A stretch of DNA of 64,000 bases, from assembly GCF_020164455.1 (NCBI RefSeq), contig NZ_JAIQWW010000011.1, forward strand, positions 120,268 through 184,267. Direction: 5' to 3'. How positions within the stretch are numbered: the first letter of the stretch is position 1; each line of letters starts with the position of its first letter. This DNA comes from Phyllobacterium chamaecytisi (GTDB lineage: Bacteria > Pseudomonadota > Alphaproteobacteria > Rhizobiales > Rhizobiaceae). The position numbers were made by a program, and so were the translations under genes. Positions 8,879 to 18,217 of the stretch are shown piece by piece. The notes under the pieces were generated by a model that did not search any database, was not told where the DNA came from, and saw nothing but the letters and a program-made list of their open reading frames with translations.

Positions 8879-9567
8879 CAAATTCAAGCGTAAAGATCCT
8901 GGTTGTGGATGACGAGCCACCCATCCGCAAGTTGCTCCGGCTCGGCCTCAGCACGCAGGGCTACAACGTAATCGAGGCTATGAACGCTACCGCCGCGATC
9001 GAACAGATCGCTCTGATGCAGCCGGACCTCATCGTGCTCGATCTCGGACTGCCGGACCTGTCCGGTTATGAACTGCTGCGTCGCTGGCGCGACGAGGGTT
9101 CGGATCTGCCGGTGGTCATTCTTTCAAGCCGAACGGACGAAGGCGGAATCGTGCAGGCGCTGGAGCTCGGTGCAGATGATTACATCACCAAGCCGTTCGG
9201 CATGAATGAACTCGTCGCTCGTATACGTGTCGCATTGCGGCACAGGCTGCAGCAGCAGGGCGAAAGGCCGATTTTCGAGACAGGCGGGCTTTCGGTCGAT
9301 CTGGTCAAGCGCATCGTCAAGGTCGATGGCAAAGAGGTCAAGCTGTCGCCAAAGGAGTATGAGATCCTGCGTGTCCTTGTACAGCACGCGGGCAAGGCTC
9401 TGACGCACCGGTTCCTGCTGGCGCAGGTGTGGGGAGGTTCGACGGATGTCCAATATCTGCGCGTTTACGTGCGGCAACTCCGGCAGAAGATCGAGCGGCT
9501 GCCCGATCAACCGCAATATATCACGACCGAGACCGGCGTCGGCTATCGCCTCAGAGAAGTAGAGTGA
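8875..9567 (+). CDS. kdpE: response regulator KdpE
   Basis: The 230-residue OmpR-family regulator has a receiver domain with the acidic pair in VVDDEPP, the phosphoacceptor aspartate at about residue 56 (LIVLDLGLPD), the switch residues VVILSSRTDE and the KPFG lysine. The C-terminal winged helix contains LSPKEYEILRVL and VRQLRQKIE. It overlaps kdpD by four bases. It should bind upstream of kdpF, where a KdpE-like block is present. Confidence 0.96.
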   Translation: MTNSSVKILVVDDEPPIRKLLRLGLSTQGYNVIEAMNATAAIEQIALMQPDLIVLDLGLPDLSGYELLRRWRDEGSDLPVVILSSRTDEGGIVQALELGADDYITKPFGMNELVARIRVALRHRLQQQGERPIFETGGLSVDLVKRIVKVDGKEVKLSPKEYEILRVLVQHAGKALTHRFLLAQVWGGSTDVQYLRVYVRQLRQKIERLPDQPQYITTETGVGYRLREVE

Positions 9568-9606
9568 ACACTTGCGCACGCGACTGAACATAGAATGAGA
9601 ATCGTC

Positions 9607-10056
9607 ATGAAATTAGCCGACTATATAAAGCCGGAAAATGTAATCCTGAATCTTGATGTGTCATCCAAAGCGCAGGCGCTGCAGGCAATGTCTGCCGGTG
9701 CAAGTGAACTTGCGGCAATTCCAGCCGACACTATTCTGAATGCGCTACTAAAGCGAGAAAAGCTGGGGTCGACTGGCGTAGGACAGGGTGTTGCCCTTCC
9801 GCACACGCGCATCGCCGGCATTAACCGACCTGTCGCGATGGTTGCTCGATTGAAGCAGCCGATCGACTTCGAATCGATCGATGGCCAGCCGGTGGATATT
9901 GTCTTCCTGTTACTGACGCCGGACGAGGAGCCCAACAAGCATCTCAATGTGCTGGCGTGTTTTTCCAGGAAGCTGCGCTCGCCCGGCGTTCTTGATCAAA
10001 TGAGAGCGGCGAAGGACGCAACGTCGCTCTATTCGTGTTTTAAAGAGGAACTTTAG
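9607..10056 (+). CDS. ptsN: PTS IIA-like nitrogen-regulatory protein PtsN
   Basis: The product (about 149 aa) is an EIIA-Ntr domain with the phosphorylated histidine at about residue 66 in VALPHTRI, preceded by KLGSTGVGQG as in PtsN. EIIA-Ntr belongs to the PEP-dependent PTS-Ntr relay. In E. coli the unphosphorylated form binds KdpD and stimulates kdp expression. Its place just behind kdpE suggests a dedicated copy. An alternative ATG lies 12 bases upstream (9595). The usual rhizobial ptsN sits near rpoN, so this may be a second paralogue; that is inference. Confidence 0.9.
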   Translation: MKLADYIKPENVILNLDVSSKAQALQAMSAGASELAAIPADTILNALLKREKLGSTGVGQGVALPHTRIAGINRPVAMVARLKQPIDFESIDGQPVDIVFLLLTPDEEPNKHLNVLACFSRKLRSPGVLDQMRAAKDATSLYSCFKEEL

Positions 10057-10059
10057 CGC

Positions 10060-10323
10060 TCAGGCGCGTTTACGGTAAGACCGGTCGGATAGGTCCTGCC
10101 AGGGATCGGCGAGCAGACAATTATCGTCCTCGGCGCACCAGACGGCACCCGGCTGGTGCTCGCTTTGCGCAACGGCAAAATGCACGGCCGATTGCTTGTC
10201 CGCAAAGAGACCGCCGACCAGACGCTGCCTGTCACAGACGATCCAGCAGCCTTCAATATTGCGGCCGACAAGGAAGCGGCAACAATCATTCGAGTTATCG
10301 TGATTTTTTACAGTATGTGCCAT
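10060..10323 (-). CDS. small conserved-looking hypothetical protein (87 aa)
   Basis: The product is soluble and has a tryptophan-containing pattern (CWIVCDRQRLVGGLFADKQS, then a histidine/alanine segment). This resembles small proteins that repeat a WxV...F..KxxAxxxA unit, such as DUF2188-like proteins. I am not certain of the family. It converges on ptsN with three bases between stops. No partner gene is evident. Several frames are open here, but this one has plausible composition. Confidence 0.5.
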   Translation of the reverse strand: MAHTVKNHDNSNDCCRFLVGRNIEGCWIVCDRQRLVGGLFADKQSAVHFAVAQSEHQPGAVWCAEDDNCLLADPWQDLSDRSYRKRA

Positions 10324-10338
10324 GATTTCTCACTTCCA

Positions 10339-10362
10339 GCTTCAGGCTTGCCGGCCTGAAGC
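10339..10362 (-). terminator. stem-loop downstream of the DapA-family gene
   Basis: GCTTCAGGC (10339-10347) and GCCTGAAGC (10354-10362) form a perfect 9-bp stem with a 6-base loop, about 30 bases after the minus-strand lyase gene. There is no clear U tract on that strand, so termination is likely but unproven. Confidence 0.45.
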
Positions 10363-10391
10363 GATTGATTTTGTTGAATTGCGTTTTGGTA

Positions 10392-11387
10392 TTAGACGCG
10401 CCAAACGAGTGGTGCGGCCTGAGCGTCGGAAGTTGTCTCGACTGGCTTGAAGATCGCGCTGGCGCGATCAGTTTGGCCATGATTGCTTGGCCCACCCAGA
10501 TGATCCAGAGCCGATCTAATCTCGCCAGCTGTCTCCACAGAGACGGGTACAAGCGGCAGGCGAACTTCTTCACTCATGCCACGGCGATGCTTGAGCGCAT
10601 ACTTCACCGGGCATGGATTTGTATCGAGGTCAAAAGCCTTGAAGACTGGCTGCATTCTTTGCTGAATGTATCTGGCGGTAGCCCAGTCACCGGCTTTGCA
10701 CGCATCGCGCAGGGCGACAAAAACGTGCGGCAGAACGTTGGCGATGACCGAGATCATCCCGTCGCCACCCAGCAGATTAAATGCATATGCCGTCTCATCG
10801 TGACCGGACAGCAGTATGAAGCGGTCATGGAATATTGTGCGAATATACTCGACGCGCTTGACCTCTCCAGTCGCGTCTTTGATGCCCACGATCGAAGGAA
10901 TCTGGGCAAGCCGGTCGAGGGTGTGCATTGTAAGGTCGACGCCCGTCCTGGACGGCACATTGTAGACGATGATCGGCAAGGTCGTGCTTTGGGCGATCGC
11001 CTCGAAGTGGCGAACGATGCCCTCCTGGCTCGGCTTGTTATAGTAGGGAGTGACAATGAGGGCAGCGTCGGCGCCGCAGGACTGGGCCGCGGACGTATGA
11101 GCAATAGTCAGTTCAGTGCTATTGGTTCCTGTACCGGCAATGACCGGCACGCGTCCGCGTGAAGTCCGTACGCAGGTTCTGATGATCTTCAGTCGCTCGT
11201 CCCAGGCAAGGGTAGGGGCTTCGCCAGTGGTCCCGCAGGGGACGAGGGCATCAATGCCGCATTGTATATGCCACTCCGACAAGGTTGACAGAGCATCATA
11301 ATCGATAACGCCATTCTGGAAGGGCGTGACGAGCGCGGTCATCACGCCCTTCAATCGTGAAGGGTCGTCTTTGCTGTTCGTAGTCAT
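10392..11387 (-). CDS. dihydrodipicolinate synthase (DapA) family lyase/aldolase
   Basis: The 331-residue protein is a class I aldolase TIM barrel of the DapA/NAL family. It shows ALVTPF, the CGTTGEAPTL loop, YYNKPSQEG, YNVPSRTGVDL with the active tyrosine, and the Schiff-base lysine in VGIKDATG. The ATG at 11387 has GAGGAA upstream. The C-terminus is longer than typical DapA (about 292 aa), and the true lysine-pathway gene is usually elsewhere. The neighbouring TRAP permeases suggest use on an imported keto or sugar acid, so it may be a DapA paralogue with another substrate. Confidence 0.88.
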   Translation of the reverse strand: MTTNSKDDPSRLKGVMTALVTPFQNGVIDYDALSTLSEWHIQCGIDALVPCGTTGEAPTLAWDERLKIIRTCVRTSRGRVPVIAGTGTNSTELTIAHTSAAQSCGADAALIVTPYYNKPSQEGIVRHFEAIAQSTTLPIIVYNVPSRTGVDLTMHTLDRLAQIPSIVGIKDATGEVKRVEYIRTIFHDRFILLSGHDETAYAFNLLGGDGMISVIANVLPHVFVALRDACKAGDWATARYIQQRMQPVFKAFDLDTNPCPVKYALKHRRGMSEEVRLPLVPVSVETAGEIRSALDHLGGPSNHGQTDRASAIFKPVETTSDAQAAPLVWRV

Positions 11388-11469
11388 GGATTTCCTCTTA
11401 TTGCGATCTATCTGCAGACCCGCCGAACGCCGGCAAACTGCCGGCAACGGCATGATTCACCCGCCTCAT

Positions 11470-11628
11470 TCAGAGAGAGACACCAAGTGCGACGGCAAGT
11501 CTCAAACCGGCGGCCCCTGCCAATAGAGCAGTGAGCACCAGCAGCATTATTAACCTCTGGCCGTGCTTCACGGTAAGGTTGGTTTGTTTAGTCTGATCTA
11601 ATTCTACAGTATTCATCGAGATGGTCAT
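11470..11628 (-). CDS. possible small membrane protein (52 aa)
   Basis: On the minus strand an ATG at 11628 (or an in-frame ATG at 11616) opens a frame of 52 codons. It has a polar first half and one hydrophobic helix in the second half (LIMLLVLTALLAGAAGLRLA). It sits between the TRAP permease and the DapA-like gene, which run in the same direction. No family is recognised and no strong ribosome site is visible. Confidence 0.35.
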   Translation of the reverse strand: MTISMNTVELDQTKQTNLTVKHGQRLIMLLVLTALLAGAAGLRLAVALGVSL

Positions 11629-11739
11629 TTCCATGCACTCCAATGATTTGGGTACACAAAAGAAATACCATGCCCGCCGATATGAATTCCATTGCGGGTT
11701 CAGAGTAAAGATATCAAGAAGTCATAAAGCGTCGTGGCT

Positions 11740-11759
11740 CGGCCGGCTGGTGCCGGCCG
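11740..11759 (-). terminator. GC-rich stem-loop after the TRAP large permease
   Basis: CGGCCGG (11740-11746) and CCGGCCG (11753-11759) pair with a 6-base loop, some 17 bases past the stop codon. There is no T tract. It is a possible factor-dependent terminator or mRNA end protector. Confidence 0.4.
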
Positions 11760-11775
11760 CGGTCTTCGCGCCCGG

Positions 11776-13218
11776 TCACTTGAATGACGGCGGCTGCCCA
11801 AGATCGAACGACGGCGGGTTGCCGAGGTCGTTGCCCGGAGCGGATGGCAAATTCAGCTGGATATTCTGCAGGTCGACCGCGGGCGTCGAATCAAGGAAGT
11901 AGGTAACCATCCCCGGAAAGGCGATGAGTAGACCCACAAGAATCAGCTGCAGAACCAGCCATGGGATTGCACCCATGTAGATATCGCTGGTCTTGATCGA
12001 TTTTGGCGCAATGCCCCTGAGATAAAACAGGGCAAAGCCGAAGGGCGGGTGCATGAAACTCGTCTGCATATTGGCGCAGATCATCACGCCGAACCAGATG
12101 AGATCGATTCCGAGAGCGCTTGCCGCCGGCGCGAGCAATGGAATGACGATGAAGGCGATTTCGAAAAAATCGAGGAAGAAGGCGAGGATAAATATGAAGA
12201 TATTGACGAAGATCAGAAAGCCGACGACCCCTCCCGGCAGGGAGGTCAGCATGGTTTCGATCCAGTGACCGCCGCCGACGCCCTGAAACACCAGACTGAA
12301 CACGCGCGCGCCGAGCAGAATGAATACGACCATGGCAGTCAGCCGCATCGTCATATCCATCGCCTGATAAACGAGCTTCCAAGTGAGGCGGCGGTTCAGC
12401 CAGGCAATGAACATGGCACCGACAACCCCCATCGCTCCGGCTTCCGTGGGTGTGGCAAGGCCCATGAAGATCGTGCCGAGCACGATGAAGATGAGCGCAA
12501 GCGAGGGGATCATGCCGCGAGCGCAGCGTGCCAGCAGCGGCCAGCCACGGAGGGTACGCGCTTCGGGCGGAAGCGCTGGAACGTGATCCGGCCTGATGAT
12601 GCTGAGGACGAACACCCAGCCCGCGAACAGCAGCACCTGAACGATGCTCGCTCCGGTCGCACCGATATACATATCACCCGGCGACTTGCCGAGCTGATCG
12701 GCAAGGACGATGAGCACAAGCGATGGCGGAATAAGTTGGGTGATCGTTCCGGAAGCCGCGATGACGCCGGTGGCGTGGCGGATGTTGTAGCCGTATTTCG
12801 CCATCACCGGCAGCGAAATGAGCCCCATGGCGATCACCGAGGCTGCGACGGTTCCCGTGATCGCGCCAAGAATGGCGCCGACCAGGATGACCGCGTAGGA
12901 AAGGCCGCCGCGAACGCCACCGAACAGCTGTCCGAACCCTTCAAGCAGGTCCTCGGCGAGGCCGCATCGTTCAAGGATGACGCCCATGAACGTGAAAAAC
13001 GGGATGGCCAACAGCAACTCGTTGGAGAGGACCGAAAACATCTGGTAGGTGAGATTACCCAGGAAGTCCGGGCTGATTTCGCCCATTTCGATGCCAATAA
13101 AGCCGAAGAAAAGCCCGACTGCGGCGAGGGAAAATGCTGCGGGATAGCCGATCACCATAAAGATGATCAGCCCGAAGAACATCAACGGGGCAAGATTATC
13201 AGCGAAGAATGTCATCAT
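11776..13218 (-). CDS. TRAP transporter large permease (DctM type)
   Basis: The 480-residue, highly hydrophobic protein carries DctM features: the start DNLAPLMFFGLIIFMVIGYPAA, LLAIPFFTFMGVILER, and MCANMQTSFMHPPFGFALFYL in the C-terminal third. It is the ion-coupled channel of a tripartite ATP-independent periplasmic transporter. About 40 extra residues, rich in Pro, Asn and Ser, follow the last helix, as in the mannitol/chloroaromatic subgroup. The start overlaps the small permease by four bases. No binding-protein gene is next to it. Confidence 0.92.
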   Translation of the reverse strand: MMTFFADNLAPLMFFGLIIFMVIGYPAAFSLAAVGLFFGFIGIEMGEISPDFLGNLTYQMFSVLSNELLLAIPFFTFMGVILERCGLAEDLLEGFGQLFGGVRGGLSYAVILVGAILGAITGTVAASVIAMGLISLPVMAKYGYNIRHATGVIAASGTITQLIPPSLVLIVLADQLGKSPGDMYIGATGASIVQVLLFAGWVFVLSIIRPDHVPALPPEARTLRGWPLLARCARGMIPSLALIFIVLGTIFMGLATPTEAGAMGVVGAMFIAWLNRRLTWKLVYQAMDMTMRLTAMVVFILLGARVFSLVFQGVGGGHWIETMLTSLPGGVVGFLIFVNIFIFILAFFLDFFEIAFIVIPLLAPAASALGIDLIWFGVMICANMQTSFMHPPFGFALFYLRGIAPKSIKTSDIYMGAIPWLVLQLILVGLLIAFPGMVTYFLDSTPAVDLQNIQLNLPSAPGNDLGNPPSFDLGQPPSFK

Positions 13219-13823
13219 TGAACGGGTTTCTCGTAGGCAAATTCGCGAACATAATCAGTAGTGAGGGCGAGATAGCATTTGATGAGTTCTGAAATGCCCT
13301 GAAGGCCCACCAGTGCGAAGCCCACGGGAAGGCTCAACTTGACGGGCCAGAGCGGAAGACCGCCGGAGTTGGACGATCCTTCATTGGTTACCCATGACAG
13401 AACGAACCAGGGCCACGTGAAATAAATCATCAGGCAACATATCGGCAGCAGGAAAAACAGGCCGCCAAGCAAATCGATCCACGTCCTCGTTCTTTCGCTG
13501 ACGGAGCCGTAAACGAGGTCGACGCGCACGTGCTCGTTCAACTTCAACGTCCAGGCGCCGCCGAGCATGACCATGCCGGCGAAGAGATACCACTGCAGTT
13601 CGGAAAGCGAATTTGAATTGCGGCCATAAATGGCGAGGATACCGCGAAACAGGCCGCCGACACCGACATTGTGGTCCAGCCAGATCATCGTGCCGATGCT
13701 GTAACGCAAAAAGGCGTTAAAGGCGCAAACCAGCGATGCAAAGAGCACAAAGTAGATTGCAACAATTGCTATGCGACGATTGAATTCGTCTATCCATCCC
13801 GTGACGACCAGCCACCGTGACAT
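13215..13823 (-). CDS. TRAP transporter small permease (DctQ type)
   Basis: The 202-residue protein has about four membrane helices. The motif SELQWYLFAGMVMLGGAWTL followed by NEHVRVDL is characteristic of DctQ. It forms the membrane part of the carrier with the large permease encoded immediately after it. An 8-bp inverted repeat lies just upstream (13851-13878). The periplasmic DctP-like receptor expected with this pair is missing nearby. Confidence 0.9.
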   Translation of the reverse strand: MSRWLVVTGWIDEFNRRIAIVAIYFVLFASLVCAFNAFLRYSIGTMIWLDHNVGVGGLFRGILAIYGRNSNSLSELQWYLFAGMVMLGGAWTLKLNEHVRVDLVYGSVSERTRTWIDLLGGLFFLLPICCLMIYFTWPWFVLSWVTNEGSSNSGGLPLWPVKLSLPVGFALVGLQGISELIKCYLALTTDYVREFAYEKPVQ

Positions 13824-13850
13824 TCCGGGTCCCCTCCCATTTCACACCGT

Positions 13851-13878
13851 TCAAACAGGCCGGCGTCCTGCTGTTTGA
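13851..13878. promoter_or_regulatory. inverted repeat upstream of the TRAP operon
   Basis: TCAAACAG (13851-13858) and CTGTTTGA (13871-13878) are perfect 8-bp arms with a 12-base spacer. They lie 28 bases before the small permease start, where an operator or leader hairpin would be placed. Confidence 0.4.
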
Positions 13879-14042
13879 GTTTTCAGCCGGCCTTGCGGGT
13901 TGACAGAGTTAACCCAAGGAATCGAACGTTGCAATGGCGCAGCTTTCGTCAATTTCGCTGAATGCAAGCAGGTGCCGGCGATCCGGAGCCTTCACTTCCT
14001 GATGCAATTGCGCAATCATCGGGAGCGCAAGGAGGAGTACTA

Positions 14043-14543
14043 ATGGCGAAAGATTCGGATGTCTCGGGCCAGCTGACTGGCGGTTGCGTTTGCGGCCATG
14101 TGCGCTACCGCATGGAAACTGCGCCGATCGTTGTCCACGGCTGCCACTGCCGTTATTGCCAGCGGATGTCGGGTTCGGCTTTCGCGGTCAACGCCATGAT
14201 CGAGGCGGACCGCGTCACACTCACCGGTGAGGGCAAGCCTGACGCAATTCACACGGCGTCGGCATTGCCAGCCGGCCAGATGATCCATCGCTGCCCGCGC
14301 TGTGCCGTACCGCTATGGGCCAATCATGCCCAACTTGGCGAGACCTTCGCGCTCGTTTACGTCGGCACGCTGGACGACGCTGCCAAGCTAACTCCCGACA
14401 TTCATTGTTTCACGACGACCAAACATTCCTGGATCTCGTTACCGGCGGGTGTTCCGGCCTTCGAAGGCAACTACGATGCGGAACAGGTCTGGAGCGCTGA
14501 AGCCAAAGCGCGGTTCACAACGGCAATGCAAGGTGAAACATGA
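14043..14543 (+). CDS. GFA family protein (glutathione-dependent formaldehyde-activating-like)
   Basis: The 166-residue protein shows the zinc-binding cysteine pattern of the GFA fold: [22 protein letters not shown] and [10 protein letters not shown]. Family members bind glutathione adducts or other small molecules, and most have no proven substrate. The ATG at 14043 has AAGGAGGAG upstream; an open extension to 13962 lacks a ribosome site. The stop overlaps the next gene (ATGATG region), so it is co-transcribed with the aldo/keto reductase. Confidence 0.9.
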   Translation: MAKDSDVSGQLTGGCVCGHVRYRMETAPIVVHGCHCRYCQRMSGSAFAVNAMIEADRVTLTGEGKPDAIHTASALPAGQMIHRCPRCAVPLWANHAQLGETFALVYVGTLDDAAKLTPDIHCFTTTKHSWISLPAGVPAFEGNYDAEQVWSAEAKARFTTAMQGET

Positions 14544-15376
14544 TGAAGCAGACGGCTCTTCCCTCAGGCGCGATGGTTCCGGTGCTCGGTCAGGGGACAT
14601 GGTTCATGGGCGAGGACAGACGGCAGTTCTATCAGGAAGCGGATGCATTGCGGCTTGGCCTCGATCTCGGCATGAGCCTGATCGATACGGCGGAAATGTA
14701 TGGCAATGGCGGGGCAGAGGAAGTGGTCGCCGAAGCCATCGAACACAGGCGCGACGAGGTTTTTCTGGTAAGCAAGGTCTTACCATCAAATGCATCACGA
14801 AGGGGTACAGCACTTGCCTGCGAACGCAGTCTCAAGCGACTGAAATGCGAAACGATAGACCTCTATCTCCTACACTGGCGCGGCGGCTACCCGCTTGAAG
14901 AGACGGTGGCTGGATTCGAAGATCTGATCAAGGCCGGGAAGATCCGTCATTGGGGTGTCAGCAATTTCGACACGGAAGATATGGAAGAGCTTCAGGCGAT
15001 CGACGGCGGCAAGGCTGTCTCGACGAACCAGGTGCTCTATAATCTCAGCCGGCGCGGCGTCGAGTTTGAGCTATTGCCCTGGTGCCAGGCACACAAGATG
15101 CCGATAATGGCCTATTCGCCGATCGAGCAGGGGCGGATGCTCAATCATCCGGCACTCGCGCGTATTGCCAAGGAGTGTGGGGCAAGTCCGGCGGCGGTGG
15201 CATTGGCTTTCGTTCTGAGCCACGACGGTGTCATCGCTATTCCAAAATCGAGTACCTCCAAGCACATACGGGAGAATCGTCGCGCAGTCGATGTTAAGCT
15301 GACGGCGGATCAACTTGCTGTTCTGGATGAAGCTTTCCCTCCGCCGCGACGAAAACGACCGCTTGAGATGCTCTAG
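14540..15376 (+). CDS. aldo/keto reductase
   Basis: The 278-residue NADPH-dependent reductase fits the AKR TIM barrel. It has [20 protein letters not shown] with catalytic Asp and Tyr, [12 protein letters not shown] with the catalytic Lys, LYLLHWRG with the His, GVSNF, and [13 protein letters not shown] in the cofactor-binding end. It reduces an aldehyde or ketone of unknown identity. It overlaps the GFA gene by four bases, and the pair may detoxify a reactive carbonyl. It converges on the ClC gene with overlapping stops. Confidence 0.93.
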   Translation: MMKQTALPSGAMVPVLGQGTWFMGEDRRQFYQEADALRLGLDLGMSLIDTAEMYGNGGAEEVVAEAIEHRRDEVFLVSKVLPSNASRRGTALACERSLKRLKCETIDLYLLHWRGGYPLEETVAGFEDLIKAGKIRHWGVSNFDTEDMEELQAIDGGKAVSTNQVLYNLSRRGVEFELLPWCQAHKMPIMAYSPIEQGRMLNHPALARIAKECGASPAAVALAFVLSHDGVIAIPKSSTSKHIRENRRAVDVKLTADQLAVLDEAFPPPRRKRPLEML

Positions 15377-17166
15377 ATTTCTCCGGAAACATCGCGTCGC
15401 TGTCTGTCCAGTTCTTCGCTGTAGCGGCGGAGTGTATGGCTTTCAGTGAGCAGACCGATGACGCGGCGCTCGACAAGATCATTGACGACAGCCAGTTCTT
15501 CGCTTTCCGCCTTGTCAAAAATAGCGGCAGCCTGTTTGGCGTTCATCTGTGGTTGCAGGAAGTCGTTCTTGTATTTGATCAGGCCGACAATCGATTGGCC
15601 TTCGTCGGAGCTTTCGGTCACGCCCGAATGTGCCTCCGGTACCAGAACCATGCCGGCGTATTTGTTGTTATCGTCGACAATGATCACGCGCTGGGTTGAG
15701 CCGAGCGGGAAATCGCGACGGAACTCATCAATGCTCAGGTTGGATGGCGCTGTACGGACATCGACACGCATGAGCTTGGCCACGGTCAGATTGCGGATCC
15801 AGCCTACATCATGCGCACTTCTGATGCTTTCGCCTCTCAGGTGGAAACGCCAGGTAGCGAAGGAATAGCCGAACAGATTGCGTACAGTGAGCGAGGCGGT
15901 AATCACGGCTGCAAGGACCAATACCGTTATCGGAAAGTCCCCTGTGATCTCGAGGGCGAGGAACGTCATGGTCATGGGTCCGCCGATGACCGAAACGGCC
16001 AGGGCACTCATGCCGACAACGGCGTATATTACGGGTGTCAACGTGGCATGGGCGAAGACGTAGGGTGCCGAATAGGCAAAGAGCTTGCCCAGTAATGCGC
16101 CCATGAACAGCGAGCCGAAAAACAGGCCGCCGCGGAAACCCGAACCGATGGAAATCGCCGAGGCAAACGCCTTGAGCAGGAGGACGCCAATCAAAGCCGC
16201 AATCGGAGTTGTGTTATCGAGATTGAGGTGCAGCGCGCCATGGCCGCCGGAAAGAACCTGAGGTGAGATCAGCGCCAAAAGGCCGATGAGTGCACCGCCA
16301 AACAATGGCCGGATCGGTCCGGGAATAAAGCTCTTTCGCGCAATCTGCTCGATAAACGCAACCCCCTTCATGAGAAGGATGCCGGCCAGCGCGCAGAAGA
16401 CACCGAGAAGCAGAGCCGGGATATAATCTGCGGGGACCACTGTGCCGAAACTGCCGATATCGATGATGAAATTATTGCCGGCGAGCATCCGCGCGATGAT
16501 TGTTGCAGCGAGTGCTGAAACGACGACGGGCGCCAGACTAAGGATCGTATAGGAACCGATGATCAGCTCGAAAGCGTAGAATGAACCGGTCAGAGGAGCA
16601 TTAAACGCAGCCGCAATTGCGCCGGCGGCGCCACAGCCGACGAGGATGCGCAGGTCCGAACGACGCAATTGCAGGGAGAGGCCAATCTTCGAAGCAAGGC
16701 CCGATGCGAGCTGGGTGTAGCCAGCTTCGAGACCAACCGATGCTCCGAAACCGTTGGAGATGAGGTTTTGAGCAGCAATGATGAGACTGTCATTGAGTGA
16801 AAGACGTCCGCCGTGCAGCGCGTTTGCCTCGATAGGGTCGACCATGGGTCTTTTCCGGTAACGGTTGAGAATGAGCAGCACGAATCCCAAAATGGCGCCG
16901 CCCGTCACAGGTGCGACGAGCAAGAGAACGTGGTCATTCGCCATGATCGACGAGAGCCGTTCGCCTTCGTTCAACCCGAAAATCAACTCGTGCATCTGCT
17001 GCGCGATGAAGCTCATGGCGGTGACGATGAAGCCCGACACGATACCGACAGCCGCCGCCGCAAGAACGAGGCCAAGTTCGGTGCTGCGGGCAAATGCTCT
17101 CAGACGACTTGGTGCAAGAAATATGGAGAATACGCCTAATCGGCGTAGTGCCAGTTTGCGAGACAT
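15373..17166 (-). CDS. ClC-type chloride channel/antiporter with C-terminal CBS domains
   Basis: The 597-residue protein has a ClC membrane core (about residues 25-440) and a cytoplasmic part of about 150 residues that fits a CBS pair. Motifs include [18 protein letters not shown], in the place of the GREGP loop with its gating glutamate, and [20 protein letters not shown] in the place of GxFxP. Bacterial relatives move chloride, often exchanging it for protons. The CBS domains may sense adenine nucleotides. No coupled partner is seen. Confidence 0.9.
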   Translation of the reverse strand: MSRKLALRRLGVFSIFLAPSRLRAFARSTELGLVLAAAAVGIVSGFIVTAMSFIAQQMHELIFGLNEGERLSSIMANDHVLLLVAPVTGGAILGFVLLILNRYRKRPMVDPIEANALHGGRLSLNDSLIIAAQNLISNGFGASVGLEAGYTQLASGLASKIGLSLQLRRSDLRILVGCGAAGAIAAAFNAPLTGSFYAFELIIGSYTILSLAPVVVSALAATIIARMLAGNNFIIDIGSFGTVVPADYIPALLLGVFCALAGILLMKGVAFIEQIARKSFIPGPIRPLFGGALIGLLALISPQVLSGGHGALHLNLDNTTPIAALIGVLLLKAFASAISIGSGFRGGLFFGSLFMGALLGKLFAYSAPYVFAHATLTPVIYAVVGMSALAVSVIGGPMTMTFLALEITGDFPITVLVLAAVITASLTVRNLFGYSFATWRFHLRGESIRSAHDVGWIRNLTVAKLMRVDVRTAPSNLSIDEFRRDFPLGSTQRVIIVDDNNKYAGMVLVPEAHSGVTESSDEGQSIVGLIKYKNDFLQPQMNAKQAAAIFDKAESEELAVVNDLVERRVIGLLTESHTLRRYSEELDRQRRDVSGEI

Positions 17167-17274
17167 TGTCGGCCCGGTGAGTTGGTTTGATGATAAGAGA
17201 GTGGACAGGTCGACAGCCGGATATACGCTTATTGTGTCAATGCGTTGGCACGATTCGTAGCTTTTTTTCAGACT

Positions 17275-17303
17275 ATGGCGCGCACGAGCCCTGCGCGCGC
17301 CAT
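17275..17303. terminator. stem-loop downstream of the SDR gene
   Basis: ATGGCGCGC (17275-17283) and GCGCGCCAT (17295-17303) form a 9-bp stem eight bases past the SDR stop. On the SDR strand an A run rather than a T run follows, so it may terminate weakly or by Rho. Confidence 0.4.
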
Positions 17304-17310
17304 TAGTTCT

Positions 17311-18111
17311 TTAGTGACTCAGCAGACGAGCAGCCGGCCTGCTGTGTGACAGGTTGGGACCGAGCGCCTGACGCGCCGCCTCGAAGGTGTTCCAGTCGGC
17401 CGCATCCGGAAGAGCGGGGATGGTGACAAGTTCCCCCTGGTCGAGGCCAGCTAGAGACGCATCAACCATGTCTTCGGCCGACATGACGATGCTCTCTGGA
17501 AGATTGCTGACGGGCAAGCCGGCGACATCCCAGAACTCCGTGCTGGTAGCGCCTGGAAGAACGGCCTGGACACGGATGCCCTTGTCAGCCAGCTCATGAT
17601 GTAGCGATTGGCTGAACGCCAGCACGAAAGCCTTGGTACCACCGTAGACGCCATTCAGGCGTTCAGGGGCTACAGCTACGATCGACGAGATATTGATGAT
17701 GGTGCCGCCACCACGCTCGACGAGGCCGGGAGCGGCCGTCTTGGTAAGTCGGCTAAGGGACACGACGTTCAGCATGATCATCGCGTCCATCTTGGCCGGA
17801 TCGGACTGCAGCAGCGGTGCAGTGGCGCCGACACCGGCATTGTTAACAAGCATCGTTATGCTCGCGTCGGTACGCAGGATGTCTTCGATGCGCGCAATGC
17901 CTTCTTCGCTGCCCAAATCCGCAGTAACGACTTCGACTGTCCGTCCCGTTTCCGTCGTCAGGCGCGATGCGAGAGCATTGAGTCTTTCACGGTTGCGCGC
18001 AACGAGAACGAGGTCATAACCGCGTTTGGCAAGCCGGTCCGCATAGACGGCGCCGATGCCAGAAGATGCGCCGGTGATAAGGGCGGTGCCCTTGGATAAT
18101 GTGCTGGTCAT
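17311..18111 (-). CDS. short-chain dehydrogenase/reductase (SDR)
   Basis: The 266-residue protein is a classical SDR. It has the dinucleotide loop TGASSGIG near the N-terminus, VNNAGVG, the serine in IINISSIVAV, and YGGTK with catalytic Tyr and Lys. The charged residues after beta-2 (ARNRERL) suggest NADP(H). It is transcribed divergently from the GlxA-type regulator, with a likely operator between them, so it is the probable target of that regulator. Substrate unknown. Confidence 0.93.
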   Translation of the reverse strand: MTSTLSKGTALITGASSGIGAVYADRLAKRGYDLVLVARNRERLNALASRLTTETGRTVEVVTADLGSEEGIARIEDILRTDASITMLVNNAGVGATAPLLQSDPAKMDAMIMLNVVSLSRLTKTAAPGLVERGGGTIINISSIVAVAPERLNGVYGGTKAFVLAFSQSLHHELADKGIRVQAVLPGATSTEFWDVAGLPVSNLPESIVMSAEDMVDASLAGLDQGELVTIPALPDAADWNTFEAARQALGPNLSHSRPAARLLSH

Positions 18112-18173
18112 GTATCTGCTCCATTGTTCGGGGATAATTCCCTTCGATGGAGAGACTTTACATCTCGGCCATT

Positions 18174-18210
18174 ATGTCTTAAATGCCATATATACCACCT
18201 TTTAGGACAT
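18174..18210. promoter_or_regulatory. candidate operator between SDR and GlxA-type regulator
   Basis: ATGTCTTAAA (18174-18183) and TTTTAGGACAT (18200-18210) are inverted arms matching at 9 of 10 positions with a 16-base spacer. They end seven bases before the regulator start and lie upstream of the divergent SDR gene. Confidence 0.5.
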
Positions 18211-18217
18211 TCTCTCG

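Larger units (their letters stand above)
11388..11775. other. intergenic stretch between DapA-like gene and TRAP permease
   Basis: This 388-base stretch holds one possible 52-aa minus-strand ORF and a GC-rich stem-loop near 11740, listed separately. No other gene was seen. Confidence 0.5.

Noticed and set aside
12049..13221. Long plus-strand open frame rich in His, Asp and Glu
   Set aside because: It is the antisense frame of the TRAP large permease. Its odd composition is what the complement of hydrophobic codons gives.
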